From: an uncultured Naasia sp.
GTDB taxonomy: Bacteria; Actinomycetota; Actinomycetes; Actinomycetales; Microbacteriaceae
DNA: 48,745 nt
Direction of reading: 5' to 3'
Assembly: GCA_913778905.1 (NCBI GenBank)
Contig: CAJYYA010000022.1
Coordinates: 1 to 48,745 of the forward strand
Below, piece after piece: positions 35,627-44,244 of the stretch (its first letter is position 1; every line of letters starts with the position of its first letter). The position numbers and the translations under genes are program-made. The notes under the pieces were generated by a model, which did no database searches, had not been told where the DNA came from, and saw nothing but the letters and a program-made list of their open reading frames with translations.

Positions 35627-36013
35627 TCAGGAGTCGCTGTCGTCCTCGTCGTCGTCCTCGGGCTCGCCCATGTACCACTCGGTGAACGATTCGGCGCGAC
35701 CCTCGGAGTCGAACTCGATGATCCAGAGATTGCGGTAGGTCTGCTCGTCGAAGTACTCGGTGCGCGCCTCGATGATGCCGGTGTCGCCATCGATGGCGAT
35801 GGGCTGCCACTCGAAGTCCCAGGCATCGGGCTCGTCGCGACCGTCGAGCCACTCGGTGACGATGTCCTCGTGCCCGACCACGGGCTCCTCGAACGGAGCG
35901 AACCGGTACTCGGCGTCCTCCGTGAAGATCGCCCGGATGTCCTCCGGATCGTTGCTCTTCCAGGCCTTCAGATAGCCGTTCACGAACTTCTCGACAGTCG
36001 CGGAATCCACCAT
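35627..36013 (-). CDS. SnoaL/NTF2-like protein
   Basis: Encodes 128 residues with the cone-shaped NTF2-like pattern: VEKFVNGYLKAWKSNDPEDI, IFTEDAEYRFAPFEEPVVGH and IEARTEYFDEQTYRNLWIIE. A highly acidic C-terminal tail (EPEDDDEDDSDS) follows. Members include small isomerases, hydrolases and non-enzymatic binding proteins; no catalytic residue can be assigned. The ATG at 36013 is chosen because the fold begins directly after it. Confidence 0.82.
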   Translation of the reverse strand: MVDSATVEKFVNGYLKAWKSNDPEDIRAIFTEDAEYRFAPFEEPVVGHEDIVTEWLDGRDEPDAWDFEWQPIAIDGDTGIIEARTEYFDEQTYRNLWIIEFDSEGRAESFTEWYMGEPEDDDEDDSDS

Positions 36014-36198
36014 GGCTACAGGTCTACCGTCTCCCGGACCGCCGAGACAGCCAATCGGCTGGATTTCACGCAAGATTCGCTGAACGACGGGCCGGAATCG
36101 GAATGATCGGGCCCGCTCGAAGGTTATTTGAGTCGGGTTCTTAGACGGCTCCGAACTCTATGCAACATCATCGAAGCCGACCCTTGTGGAGGGAGAGC

Positions 36199-36606
36199 AT
36201 GAGCAAGACATTCGTAGAGATAGAGGACGACCGCGGCGGCGTCTCCAAGTACCGCCGGCACATCAACGGACGCGGCTACACCGAGGCTTCGGCATCGGTC
36301 GACCAGACCGCGTTCATCGCAGACAGCAGCTATGTCGAAGCCGAGGCGACCGTCGGTCGTGCGGTGAAGATCGGCAACGGCAGCTGGGTCGGTCGCGGCG
36401 CGGCCGTCCTTCCCGGTGTGGTCATCGGCGCGAACGTGACCATCGGCGTGGGAGCTGTCGTAGGGGCAGGCGCGCAGATCGGCAGCCACTGCCGTATCGG
36501 CGACAACGCCCGCATCGGATCCGGCGCTCGCGTCGCGGCCGACAGCACCATCGAGCGTGGGGCCGTGGTGGCGCCTCGCGGACGTGGACTGGCACACGCG
36601 GCCTGA
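36199..36606 (+). CDS. Left-handed beta-helix (hexapeptide repeat) protein
   Basis: Encodes 135 residues. Hexapeptide repeats run from about residue 40 to 125 (VKIGNGSWVGRGAAVLPGVV, IGANVTIGVGAVVGAGAQIG, CRIGDNARIGSGARV). That is the acyltransferase-type beta-helix, without a recognisable acyl-acceptor catalytic domain. It is probably a small trimeric transferase-like or structural protein. The ATG at 36199 follows GGAGGGAG by 3-5 bases. Confidence 0.8.
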   Translation: MSKTFVEIEDDRGGVSKYRRHINGRGYTEASASVDQTAFIADSSYVEAEATVGRAVKIGNGSWVGRGAAVLPGVVIGANVTIGVGAVVGAGAQIGSHCRIGDNARIGSGARVAADSTIERGAVVAPRGRGLAHAA

Positions 36607-36791
36607 TCCGAGGAGAGTCGTCCGGGCTGCTGGGGCCCGACGACATCACCATTCAGATGCCTCCGTCCTTCGGGCCGGGGGCATTTTCGTTGCAGTCGGC
36701 TCGTCTGCCATCCGGACCGAAAGTCCGCCACGGCGATTCGAGACGATCCGCCGCTCCCCGACACTGACAAGGTGAGAGGGAGGTGAGGCGA

Positions 36792-37349
36792 GTGACGACC
36801 GACGAGATGACCGACGCCGTCCTGGTGCGCCGTGCCGCGAGCGGCGATGAGCAGGCGTTCCGCGAGCTCTACCGGGCCTACGTCCGGCCCGTGTACTGGG
36901 TCGCCCACGGGCTGCTCCGCGACAGCGACGATGCACACGATGTGACGCAGGAGTCGTTCATCGTCGCGTGGGACAAGCTGGGTTCGCTCGAACTGGCCGG
37001 GGATTCGCTCCTGCCGTGGCTCGTGACCATCTGCCGCTTCCAGGCCGCCAACCGCCTCCGCGCTCGGAGCAGGGATCGCGCCCGCCGCGCTCCGCTCGAC
37101 GACCGCCTGCCGTCGGAAGTCGATCTCGAGCATCAGGTCATCACCTCGGAGCTGGCCGATCTGATCCTCCACGAGACCGAGTCCCTCGGCGAACTCGACC
37201 GCGAGATCTTCCGTCTGTGCGCCACCGAGGGACGCGACTACGCCGCAGCCGCCCGCGAGCTAGGTGTGACGCACGCCACCGTCCGCAACCGCCTGTCCCG
37301 CGTGCGCCACCGCCTCCGCGTGGTCGTGGGCGACTTCACTGGGAGCTGA
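36792..37349 (+). CDS. ECF RNA polymerase sigma factor
   Basis: Encodes 185 residues. Region 2 covers FRELYRAYVRPVYWVAHGLL and DDAHDVTQESFIVAWDKLGS. Region 4 covers LGELDREIFRLCATEGRDYA and AAARELGVTHATVRNRLSRV. The GTG at 36792 has GGAGG 8 bases upstream; the GTG at 36783 would have poorer spacing. It lies 6 bases before the DUF4349 membrane protein, which may act as its partner or anti-sigma, like other ECF operons. Confidence 0.9.
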   Translation: MTTDEMTDAVLVRRAASGDEQAFRELYRAYVRPVYWVAHGLLRDSDDAHDVTQESFIVAWDKLGSLELAGDSLLPWLVTICRFQAANRLRARSRDRARRAPLDDRLPSEVDLEHQVITSELADLILHETESLGELDREIFRLCATEGRDYAAAARELGVTHATVRNRLSRVRHRLRVVVGDFTGS

Positions 37350-37355
37350 GCAGCC

Positions 37356-38462
37356 ATGTCATCCACCAACGACCTCCCCGCGCTCGATCCGAACCGCATC
37401 GACTCCATGGAGCAGCAGATCGTCACCGCTCACCGAGGCGCGCGAACGATACGCCGCCGCCGCGTCCTCGGGATCACGGGAGCAGCCGCCGGCGTGCTGG
37501 TGCTGGCTGCCGTGGCCGGTCCCGTCGTCTCCAACGCGGGCAGGCTCCCCTCCTTCGGCACGGGGACGGCGGAATCCGGCGCCGTGTCGGCCGACATGCC
37601 CTCGATGCCCGAGCAGTTCGGAACCGAAGAGGCGCCCGGGTCAGGGCTCACCGACATGTCGGGCCGGTCAGTAGAAGGATCGAATACCGCCGGCGTCGAG
37701 TCCGGTGCGAACGGGACCTCGGTCTCGGGTGCGGCGTCCGCCGACGGGACGGTCGGCCGCGAGATCATCACCTCCGCGACGGCCGGCGTCCGGGTGAGCG
37801 ACGTCGTGGGAGCACTCGCGCAGATCTCCGCGACGGCGGAAGCTCTCGGCGGCTACGTCGAGTCATCCGACAGCAGCTCCAACCCGAGCTTCGTGGACGG
37901 GTCGTCGCGACTCCCCGCCGCCCCCGCCATCGACTCGGGCTACATCACGATCCGGGTACCGGCCGACAGACTGAGCGAGGCGCAGAGCAGCCTCGCCGAC
38001 CTCGGCGAGGTCACCTCCTCGAGCACCAACCGCCAGGACGTGACGACCCAGGCGGTCGACCTGCGGGCACGCATCGAGGCCACCCAGGCATCGGTCGACC
38101 GCCTGCAGACGCTCATGTCGCAGGCCGCGAACGTCGCCGACCTGCTCGCCGCCGAGACACAGCTCGCCGACCGACAGGCCACGCTCGAGTCCTACCAGCA
38201 ACAGCTCACGGCCCTGGAGAGTCAGGTGTCACTGTCGAGTCTCACCATCTCGCTGACGGCCGATCGGCCGGTTCAGGCGGCCGAGCCGAGCGGCTTCCTC
38301 GACGGCCTGCTCGCCGGCTGGAACGGCCTCGTCGCCTCGGCGAACGGGTTGTTCATCGGCCTCGGGTTCCTGCTCCCCTGGCTGGTGGTCGTCGCCGTCG
38401 TGGTCGCGGTGGTCGTGACGCTCCGTCGGGCCCGCCGTCGCCGCCGGGGCGGATCGCTCTGA
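37356..38462 (+). CDS. DUF4349 membrane protein, possible sigma partner
   Basis: Encodes 368 residues. One membrane span lies at about 36-58 (RRVLGITGAAAGVLVLAAVA), with a short cytoplasmic N-tail. A Ser/Gly-rich linker follows, then the DUF4349 region with GRLPAAPAIDSGYITIRVPA-like sequence, TSSSTNRQDVTTQAVDLRAR and a coiled-coil stretch (LRARIEATQASVDRLQTLMS ... LESYQQQLTALESQVSLSSL). A second span (LFIGLGFLLPWLVVVAVVVA) and a basic tail end it. The short N-tail could bind the sigma factor encoded just upstream; this is inference from gene order. Confidence 0.85.
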   Translation: MSSTNDLPALDPNRIDSMEQQIVTAHRGARTIRRRRVLGITGAAAGVLVLAAVAGPVVSNAGRLPSFGTGTAESGAVSADMPSMPEQFGTEEAPGSGLTDMSGRSVEGSNTAGVESGANGTSVSGAASADGTVGREIITSATAGVRVSDVVGALAQISATAEALGGYVESSDSSSNPSFVDGSSRLPAAPAIDSGYITIRVPADRLSEAQSSLADLGEVTSSSTNRQDVTTQAVDLRARIEATQASVDRLQTLMSQAANVADLLAAETQLADRQATLESYQQQLTALESQVSLSSLTISLTADRPVQAAEPSGFLDGLLAGWNGLVASANGLFIGLGFLLPWLVVVAVVVAVVVTLRRARRRRRGGSL

Positions 38463-38469
38463 CGTCGAG

Positions 38470-39642
38470 TCAGGCGGTGGCGCCGCCGGCCACCGACCCG
38501 CCCGTCACGACGGTCGAGATCCGGCGTACCGCATCCTCGAGCACCTCGGACGAGCAGGCGAAGTTGAGCCGGACGAAGCCTCGTCCCTCGGTTCCGAAGG
38601 TGGGGCCAGACGACAGCGCGACGCGACCGCGCTCGAGGATCGGCTCGGCCGGGTCGTCGCCCAGATCATAGGCGCGGAGGTCGATCCAGGCCAGGTAGCT
38701 GGCCGAGGGCTCGCGGTAGACGGCCTCCGGCAGGTGTTCGGCCACGAGCTCACTGAGCAGGCGGCGACTCGCCTCGATCGCCGCGACCGTCTCGTCGAGC
38801 CAGGGCTCGCACTCCGCATAGGCCACGCCGCTCGCGTGCAAGCCGAAGTGGGCGGTCCGGTACGTGACCTCGTAGGGCATGCCTTCGACGCGAGCCGCCA
38901 TCTCGTCGGAATCGGTCACGAAGACGGCGCACTTGAGGCCGGCGAGGTTCCACCCCTTGCTCGCCGCGGTGACCGTGATGCCCGTCGCGCGCGCGGCGTC
39001 GGACACCGAGAGGTACGGGGTGAAGGTGGCGTCGGAGTGCGTGAGGGGTCCGTGGATCTCGTCGCTCACGACGGTGGCGCCGTGACGGGCCGCTGCCTCG
39101 GCCACCGCTCGAAGCGCATCCGCGTCGTGCACCAGTCCGAGGGGGTTGTGCGGGTTGCAGAGCAGGAGCGCCCGGGCCCCCGCGGCGAAGGCGGCTTCGA
39201 TGCCTTCGACGTCGAGCGAGTATCGCCCGTCGTCGTTCCCCAGAGGCACCTCGACGACGACGCCGCCGGCCTCCGGGATCAGGTCGAAGAAGGGCGTGTA
39301 GACAGGCGGTGTGATGACGACCCCGTCTCCCGGCCGGATCGAGGCTCGGAGGCTCTCGACGATGGCGACACTGACATCCGTCGTCGGGGACACCTTGGCC
39401 GCGTCGACCCGCCACCCCCAGCGCCGCTCCGCGAAGCTCGCGAACGCGGTGCGCAGCTCTTCGGTCGAGCCGATGTAGCCCGTGTCCGATCGGTCGACGA
39501 GGTCGTGCAGGCGTCGTCGCACGGCGTCGGCGATCGGGTAGTCCATCTCGGCGACGAAGAGGGGTAGCACGTCCGGCGGGTAGGTCGCCCACTTGGCGCT
39601 CGTGCGCCGGCGGAGGTCGGAGAGGGGCTCAGCGGAGATCAC
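38470..39642 (-). CDS. MalY/PatB-type aminotransferase (cystathionine beta-lyase-like)
   Basis: Encodes 390 residues of fold-type I PLP enzymes. Visible parts: WATYPPDVLPLFVAEMDYPI, the cofactor pocket NPHNPLGLVHDADAL, VVSDEIHGPLTHSDATFTPY and the Schiff-base Lys in TAASKGWNLAGLKCA. The family cleaves C-S bonds and also includes transcription-modulating members. The GTG at 39642 is used as the start. It is convergent with the DUF4349 gene, with 7 bases between stops. Confidence 0.92.
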   Translation of the reverse strand: MISAEPLSDLRRRTSAKWATYPPDVLPLFVAEMDYPIADAVRRRLHDLVDRSDTGYIGSTEELRTAFASFAERRWGWRVDAAKVSPTTDVSVAIVESLRASIRPGDGVVITPPVYTPFFDLIPEAGGVVVEVPLGNDDGRYSLDVEGIEAAFAAGARALLLCNPHNPLGLVHDADALRAVAEAAARHGATVVSDEIHGPLTHSDATFTPYLSVSDAARATGITVTAASKGWNLAGLKCAVFVTDSDEMAARVEGMPYEVTYRTAHFGLHASGVAYAECEPWLDETVAAIEASRRLLSELVAEHLPEAVYREPSASYLAWIDLRAYDLGDDPAEPILERGRVALSSGPTFGTEGRGFVRLNFACSSEVLEDAVRRISTVVTGGSVAGGATA

Positions 39643-39698
39643 TCGCCCAGCCTGTCATCACGACCTGGGATGGAGAACCCTCCCGCCCCTGCATCCGG

Positions 39699-40646
39699 TC
39701 AGGTCCAGGGCCGATCGGATCGCGCACGCCAATAGACGGCCGGATCCTCGGCCAGTGCTGTGAGCGTCTCGTCCTCGACGACCGCCGGGCGGATGGCGGC
39801 GTCGTGTCTCACCTGGGCGGGGGTCACCGCTCCCACCAGGACGATGTCGGCCCAGGGCCGGTCGAGTGCGACCGCCAGGCCTCCGAGCTCGCCCGCGTCC
39901 GATCCGATGACCTCTGCGATCCGTCCCGCGGTCTCGGTGTCGAAGAGCCGCCCGTTGGCGAAGACCTCCTTGACCACGATGAGCCACCCGCTGCGGTCCG
40001 CCTCGCGCAGGGCCTCCCCCGCCGCCTGCTCGAGCACGTTCCAGGTCGACTGGACCGCGGAGAACGGAGAATCGTCCAGCGCCAGGGCCGTCTCGATGAC
40101 CTCGGCCTGTGCCGGCCCGCTGGTGGAGAAGCCGACGCGGACGCCGGTGTCTGCGACGGCCCGGAGGCCGTCGAGGAGGGCCGGGTCGGTCAAGGCGGGA
40201 CTCTCGGGAGTGACGGAGTGGACGAGGTAGACGTCGGGTGGGCCGCCGAGCGCGGCCAGCGTCTCCGGCCACTGCTCGTCGAGGGCGGATCGGGAGTGCT
40301 CCTTGATCTCGTGCTGGGCGGCGTCCATCCGCCACCCGCCCGTGTAGCGGTAGCCCCACTTGGAGCCGATGGTCAGCTCGTCACGGCGGTTCGGATTCGC
40401 CGTCAGCCAGCTTCCGAGGAACGCCTCGGCGCGGCCGTAGGAGCGAGCCGCGTCCACGTAACGGATCCCCGCATCCCAGGCCGCGTCGAGGACGGCGTGC
40501 GCGCGTCGCTCGAGGGCGGCCTCGCTGCGATCGGTACCGAGATCGTCGTCCCGACCGCCGGTGATGTAGGCGGGACGCCCGAGGGCAGCGAGTCCGATGC
40601 CGAGCCTGGCGACGACGGCGGGATCGGGCGATATCGCGGAGCTCAT
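39699..40646 (-). CDS. Aldo/keto reductase
   Basis: Encodes 315 residues with the TIM-barrel AKR pattern: RLGIGLAALGRPAYITGGRD, AWDAGIRYVDAARSYGRAEA with the catalytic Asp and Tyr, LTIGSKWGYRYTGGW with Lys, and DVYLVHSVTPESPAL. The last third contains WNVLEQAAGEALREADRSGW and a cofactor-type C-terminus. It reduces carbonyls using NADPH; the substrate is unknown. The ATG at 40646 has TACGCT (40653-40658) 6 bases upstream, suggesting a leaderless transcript divergent from the next gene. Confidence 0.9.
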   Translation of the reverse strand: MSSAISPDPAVVARLGIGLAALGRPAYITGGRDDDLGTDRSEAALERRAHAVLDAAWDAGIRYVDAARSYGRAEAFLGSWLTANPNRRDELTIGSKWGYRYTGGWRMDAAQHEIKEHSRSALDEQWPETLAALGGPPDVYLVHSVTPESPALTDPALLDGLRAVADTGVRVGFSTSGPAQAEVIETALALDDSPFSAVQSTWNVLEQAAGEALREADRSGWLIVVKEVFANGRLFDTETAGRIAEVIGSDAGELGGLAVALDRPWADIVLVGAVTPAQVRHDAAIRPAVVEDETLTALAEDPAVYWRARSDRPWT

Positions 40647-40652
40647 CGTGTC

Positions 40653-40687
40653 AGCGTACGAGGCTCGTCTTCCCTCGGCGGTAGGGT
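40653..40687. promoter_or_regulatory. Back-to-back -10 boxes of two leaderless divergent genes
   Basis: On the minus strand TACGCT (40653-40658) lies 6 bases from the ATG at 40646. On the plus strand TAGGGT (40682-40687) lies 6 bases from the GTG at 40694. Only 47 bases separate the two start codons. Confidence 0.5.
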
Positions 40688-40693
40688 CACCGC

Positions 40694-41671
40694 GTGAGCA
40701 CACCGCAAGCCTCCTCCGAGTTCGCCCCGCCCACTCCCCCGCCCCCCACCGCCTCCGCCCGTGGCGGCGGGGACGGATTCGCGGTCACCGCTCTCATCCT
40801 CGGTCTGAGCGCTCTCGTCCTCGCGACCATCCCGTTCGCCTGCTTCGCCGCTTTCCCCGTCATCGTCGCAGCTGCTGTCTGCGGCATCGTCGGCGCTGTG
40901 CGCGGCACCGGGCGCCGCACCGAATCCTTCCTGGGCCTCGGCGCGAGCGGACTCGCGCTCCTCATCGCCGCCCTCGTCGGGGTATCCACCTTCCAGCAGT
41001 TGCCCGCGATCGCACGTGGTTTCGACGACGCAGGAGGGTTGAGGAGCCTGGGCGAAGAGCTCGACCAGCTCACCGAGCCGGATACGGGTCCTCTCCTCAC
41101 CCCCGACCCCGTCGAGTTGCGAGGGACGGGGGACGACACGGTGGCCGTCGTACCGGCCGACGGTGCCGACCAGTACGGGTACGCGCACATCACCGCCCAG
41201 GGCACGGGTGTCTTCAGCGTCGTCGGGCTGGACGCCGCCGGCGACGATGTCGAGTACATCGTCGACGTGCAGGCCCCCTACGACGGCTACGTGCTGTGGA
41301 ACACGGATGCGGAGGCCGTGGTGACGACATTCGAAGTGGTCGCCGACGACGCGTGGGGCATCTCGATCATGGGCCTCGGGACCATCCCGGAATTGGCCGG
41401 CGACAGCTCGCGGCGCGGTGTCGGCGACGTGGTGTTCGTTTACTACGACGAAGCCACGGAGGCGACCCTCGAGACGGATGACGAGTCGGACACGTCGACG
41501 TGGATGTGGTCGACCTCGGGCCCGCCCGGCGGTCTCTGCGACGCCTTCGTGTCGGCGGTGTGTCGCGGCTCACTGGACGGCGAGGGACAGGCCGAGCTGC
41601 TTCAGATCTACGCCGACAGCGGCTGGACTCTCACCGTGGGCGGAGCGCCGGCGGGCTCATCGACCACCTGA
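40694..41671 (+). CDS. Hypothetical membrane protein (DUF4190-like N-terminus)
   Basis: Encodes 325 residues. A Pro-rich N-tail is followed by two membrane spans (VTALILGLSALVLATIPFAC and LGASGLALLIAALVGVSTF) like DUF4190 proteins. The remaining 230 residues form an extracytoplasmic acidic domain of mainly beta strands with two Cys (GGLCDAFVSAVCRG) that could pair. Function unknown. The GTG start at 40694 has a -10 box 6 bases upstream. Confidence 0.78.
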   Translation: MSTPQASSEFAPPTPPPPTASARGGGDGFAVTALILGLSALVLATIPFACFAAFPVIVAAAVCGIVGAVRGTGRRTESFLGLGASGLALLIAALVGVSTFQQLPAIARGFDDAGGLRSLGEELDQLTEPDTGPLLTPDPVELRGTGDDTVAVVPADGADQYGYAHITAQGTGVFSVVGLDAAGDDVEYIVDVQAPYDGYVLWNTDAEAVVTTFEVVADDAWGISIMGLGTIPELAGDSSRRGVGDVVFVYYDEATEATLETDDESDTSTWMWSTSGPPGGLCDAFVSAVCRGSLDGEGQAELLQIYADSGWTLTVGGAPAGSSTT

Positions 41672-41737
41672 AGTCCGGTCGCGCCATCGCCGTTCGCCCA
41701 ACCTTCGCGGCGGACCGACCGGGCCCCGTCCCGATCC

Positions 41738-42295
41738 TCACTCCCAGACGCTGGGGGCCTCAGCCCGGGACGGGGGCAGGACGACGCTGTCAGACCAGGC
41801 GCGCAGCCAGTCCGGCAGATCGAATCCCTCCGTCGAGATGCCGGTGATCTCCGACAGTTCGGCCGTCGAGACGGTGCCGCCCGAGCGGCGGACGAAACGG
41901 CCTTTGACGAAACCGCGCGCCCAAATCTCGCCCTCGACGACGAATCTCTGCTCGATGTAGACGGCCCGCTCGTCGTAGCCGATGATGCGGGTCTCGATGT
42001 CGAAGCGCTGCCAGAGCGTCAGCGACCGGCGGTACGTGATCGTCTGCGAGGCGACGACCGGGTACACGCCCGCCTTCTTCATCCGCCGCCAGGCGTCGCT
42101 GCGCTGGAGCAGGTCGTAACGAGGCAGGTCCATCATGGACAGGTAGACGCCGTTGTTCACGTGGCGGAGCTCGTCGAGATCGCTCGGCCAGACCCGCATC
42201 GGGAAGCGGGCCACGTCGTGGATGTCGAGACGCGGCCGACGCCGCTTGGTCGCGGTCAACCAGAACAAGCGGAAGAAGCGGCGGAACGGATTCAC
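41738..42295 (-). CDS. Acyl-CoA thioesterase-like (hotdog fold)
   Basis: Encodes 185 residues. The 4HBT-like pattern shows DLDELRHVNNGVYLSMMDLP, YPVVASQTITYRRSLTLWQR and RAVYIEQRFVVEGEIWARGF. It resembles thioesterase-like proteins of the THEM6 type. The GTG at 42295 (VNPFRRFFRLF) is preferred. The upstream open frame runs into the methyltransferase gene, which ends at 42327. It marks the left edge of the low-GC island. Confidence 0.82.
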   Translation of the reverse strand: MNPFRRFFRLFWLTATKRRRPRLDIHDVARFPMRVWPSDLDELRHVNNGVYLSMMDLPRYDLLQRSDAWRRMKKAGVYPVVASQTITYRRSLTLWQRFDIETRIIGYDERAVYIEQRFVVEGEIWARGFVKGRFVRRSGGTVSTAELSEITGISTEGFDLPDWLRAWSDSVVLPPSRAEAPSVWE

Positions 42296-42326
42296 CTTTG
42301 AGACACACCCTTCGCTTTGCGTTGCC

Positions 42327-43232
42327 TCATACGCGCTCGCCGGGACGGGCGGCATCCGAGATGAGGCGGCCGATCTCAGCCTCATTGTCTGGAATCTCGA
42401 TGCCGAGCCCGGGCCAAGCTGAGCCTCCGCCGACAACCATCACTTCGCCGGCAGGCAATCGCCGCGAGAAGCGTGCACTGAGAAGTTTCCATCCAGCGTA
42501 AAGCGAGAGAACCTCCGGGCTGCCCGGCAACGTTGCGACTGCCAGCGCCCCTCCCTCAACGGAAGTACGAGCACGTGTAGCAAGAGCGCCGTGACTAGCA
42601 AAATCGAACACCTCAGGCCCATAGCGGGTAAAGGTTCGCCGACCGGGACTGAAATATGGAGGGTCTAAAAATAGAAGGTCGCCTGACGATATATCACCAA
42701 GAGCATCACCAAAATCCGATGTTGATAGGTCCACTCTCGACAGGCGCGACGCGTGGGCGTCGATAGCCGCCGATAGGACGTCTATCTTGAAGCGACCTCC
42801 CCCGCCATATGGGACGTTGAAGACACCCTGACGATTGACACGATAAATTCCCCCGTAAGAGGTACGGTTCAGGAACAGAAAACGCGCCGCCCGCTCAATG
42901 TTGTCTTCGTCGGCCGTTTTCTCAGTGTACATCCGCCGTGTCGCGTAAAACGCTTCCTTGGAATCTTCGAATCGGCTGACACGAGCCTTCAGCGCAGCAC
43001 TGTCATCACGGCAAGCAACGTGGAAATTCATCAGCTCATCGTTGCTGTCGGATACCGTGAATCGGGAGGCCGGGAACAGGCTGAGCGTCGACCCCCCTCC
43101 GAAGAATGGGTCGACCACACGCCCCGACCAGCTGACGCTGAGTCCGACGAGCTCACGAAGAACATGTCTGGAGTTGAACTTTCCGCCCATCCACCTGAGG
43201 GGAGGGCGAACATCAGCCAGCGTCGGACCCAA
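42327..43232 (-). CDS. D12-class adenine-N6 DNA methyltransferase
   Basis: Encodes 301 residues. Dam-like D12 signatures are RWMGGK (13-18), the SAM-binding DPFFGGGSTL (41-50), NRTSYGGIYRVNRQGVFNVP (122-141) and catalytic DPPY (190-193). It should methylate adenine in a short site. The start is TTG at 43232, supported by TAGGAG about 8 bases upstream; no ATG in frame precedes the WMGGK motif. It overlaps the upstream unknown gene by 20 bases. No restriction endonuclease gene is recognised nearby. It is probably the self-marking arm of the four-gene system. Confidence 0.9.
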   Translation of the reverse strand: MGPTLADVRPPLRWMGGKFNSRHVLRELVGLSVSWSGRVVDPFFGGGSTLSLFPASRFTVSDSNDELMNFHVACRDDSAALKARVSRFEDSKEAFYATRRMYTEKTADEDNIERAARFLFLNRTSYGGIYRVNRQGVFNVPYGGGGRFKIDVLSAAIDAHASRLSRVDLSTSDFGDALGDISSGDLLFLDPPYFSPGRRTFTRYGPEVFDFASHGALATRARTSVEGGALAVATLPGSPEVLSLYAGWKLLSARFSRRLPAGEVMVVGGGSAWPGLGIEIPDNEAEIGRLISDAARPGERV

Positions 43233-44244
43233 CGAAGCTCCTACTCCAGGGTAACTTCACTTCCACAACGGCATACCGGTCCACCCCAAGGACGGCTACC
43301 TCCTCGTAACGGTCCGGTGAGACATAGAACAGATTGGACAGGTCGCCCTCCAGAGCACAAATGGCCAGAGCTAGGGAAGTGGTTTTCGGACCAACCAACA
43401 ACGCGGACCGCCCTCGGCCCTCACTTCCGTCCGCTAGTACCACACCCCTGCGCAGTGCAGATGATATCTGCTTAGCACTGGCTGCCACATCGAGGATATC
43501 CACGTCCAACTCTTCGACTCGACCAGCGGGAAGGGTATCGACAAGAGCGAGAAGAGCATTGTCGCGCGCATCGTTGTTCATTGCGCTTCTTCCGTGAGAC
43601 CGGACAAGCAGTAATTCGTCAGGTTCGAGGAGATCAATCAGACGTCGAGTGCGTCTTCCTTCAAACCCCACGGACACAGTCAGCATTTGTCGCGCGCCAG
43701 TGGCAGACGTAGCCGTCAAGCCCGGAATCGGAGTCGGCTTCCAATCACCACTCCTGAAGACCCATTGCTCATTTTCCGAGGTAACAGTCGCACGGTATTC
43801 CGACGCGGAAGCATAAAGAAAATGCACCTCAACTGCACGCCCCGACTTCAATAGCCACCCAAGGAGGCCCAGGGACCAATAACGGGACAGGCCAACCAGA
43901 TCTACAAGAACTTTCAAAGGGCGGCGTGTGGGAAGGTCCGACACGATCCCGACCAGGCCCTCGAGAACATCGCGAAGGGACTTCCCCCCAGCCGACAGGT
44001 AGTTCACCTCGTCGGAAACAGTCGGCAAGTATCTACCGAGGAGCTTAAGATGCCGCGTCTGAGCACTTTCCTCCGTAGCCTCCGGATAGGTAATCAGAAT
44101 CGACCTCCCGATCCTCACCGGACCAGCATTCACCAACCATGCACAGCGAGAGTCCCACCCAGCGGCGAACACGCCTAGGTCATACCGTTCGGAGAGCAGT
44201 CCGCTCGGCGACTCGGACACCCTTTGCTCAACCTCGAGCTTCAT
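43213..44244 (-). CDS. Unknown protein of the island operon
   Basis: Encodes 343 residues; no family is recognised. Alternating hydrophobic strands and helices run throughout (IGRSILITYPEATEESAQTR, RPLKVLVDLVGLSRYWSLGL, VEVHFLYASASEYRAT). A repeated-looking second half starts MLTVSVGFEGRRTRRLIDLL and includes ELLLVRSHGR and ALLVGPKTTSLALAICALEG. This suggests two Rossmann-like halves (inference). There are no membrane spans. The ATG at 44244 overlaps the ATPase stop as ATGA. It may be a sensor or adaptor for the ATPase. Confidence 0.85.
   Translation of the reverse strand: MKLEVEQRVSESPSGLLSERYDLGVFAAGWDSRCAWLVNAGPVRIGRSILITYPEATEESAQTRHLKLLGRYLPTVSDEVNYLSAGGKSLRDVLEGLVGIVSDLPTRRPLKVLVDLVGLSRYWSLGLLGWLLKSGRAVEVHFLYASASEYRATVTSENEQWVFRSGDWKPTPIPGLTATSATGARQMLTVSVGFEGRRTRRLIDLLEPDELLLVRSHGRSAMNNDARDNALLALVDTLPAGRVEELDVDILDVAASAKQISSALRRGVVLADGSEGRGRSALLVGPKTTSLALAICALEGDLSNLFYVSPDRYEEVAVLGVDRYAVVEVKLPWSRSFVGSDAG

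Noticed and set aside
42292-42330. A 12-codon frame (ATG at 42330) between the methyltransferase and thioesterase genes, overlapping both stop and start.
   Set aside because: Too short, basic and without a ribosome site; the overlaps can arise by chance.
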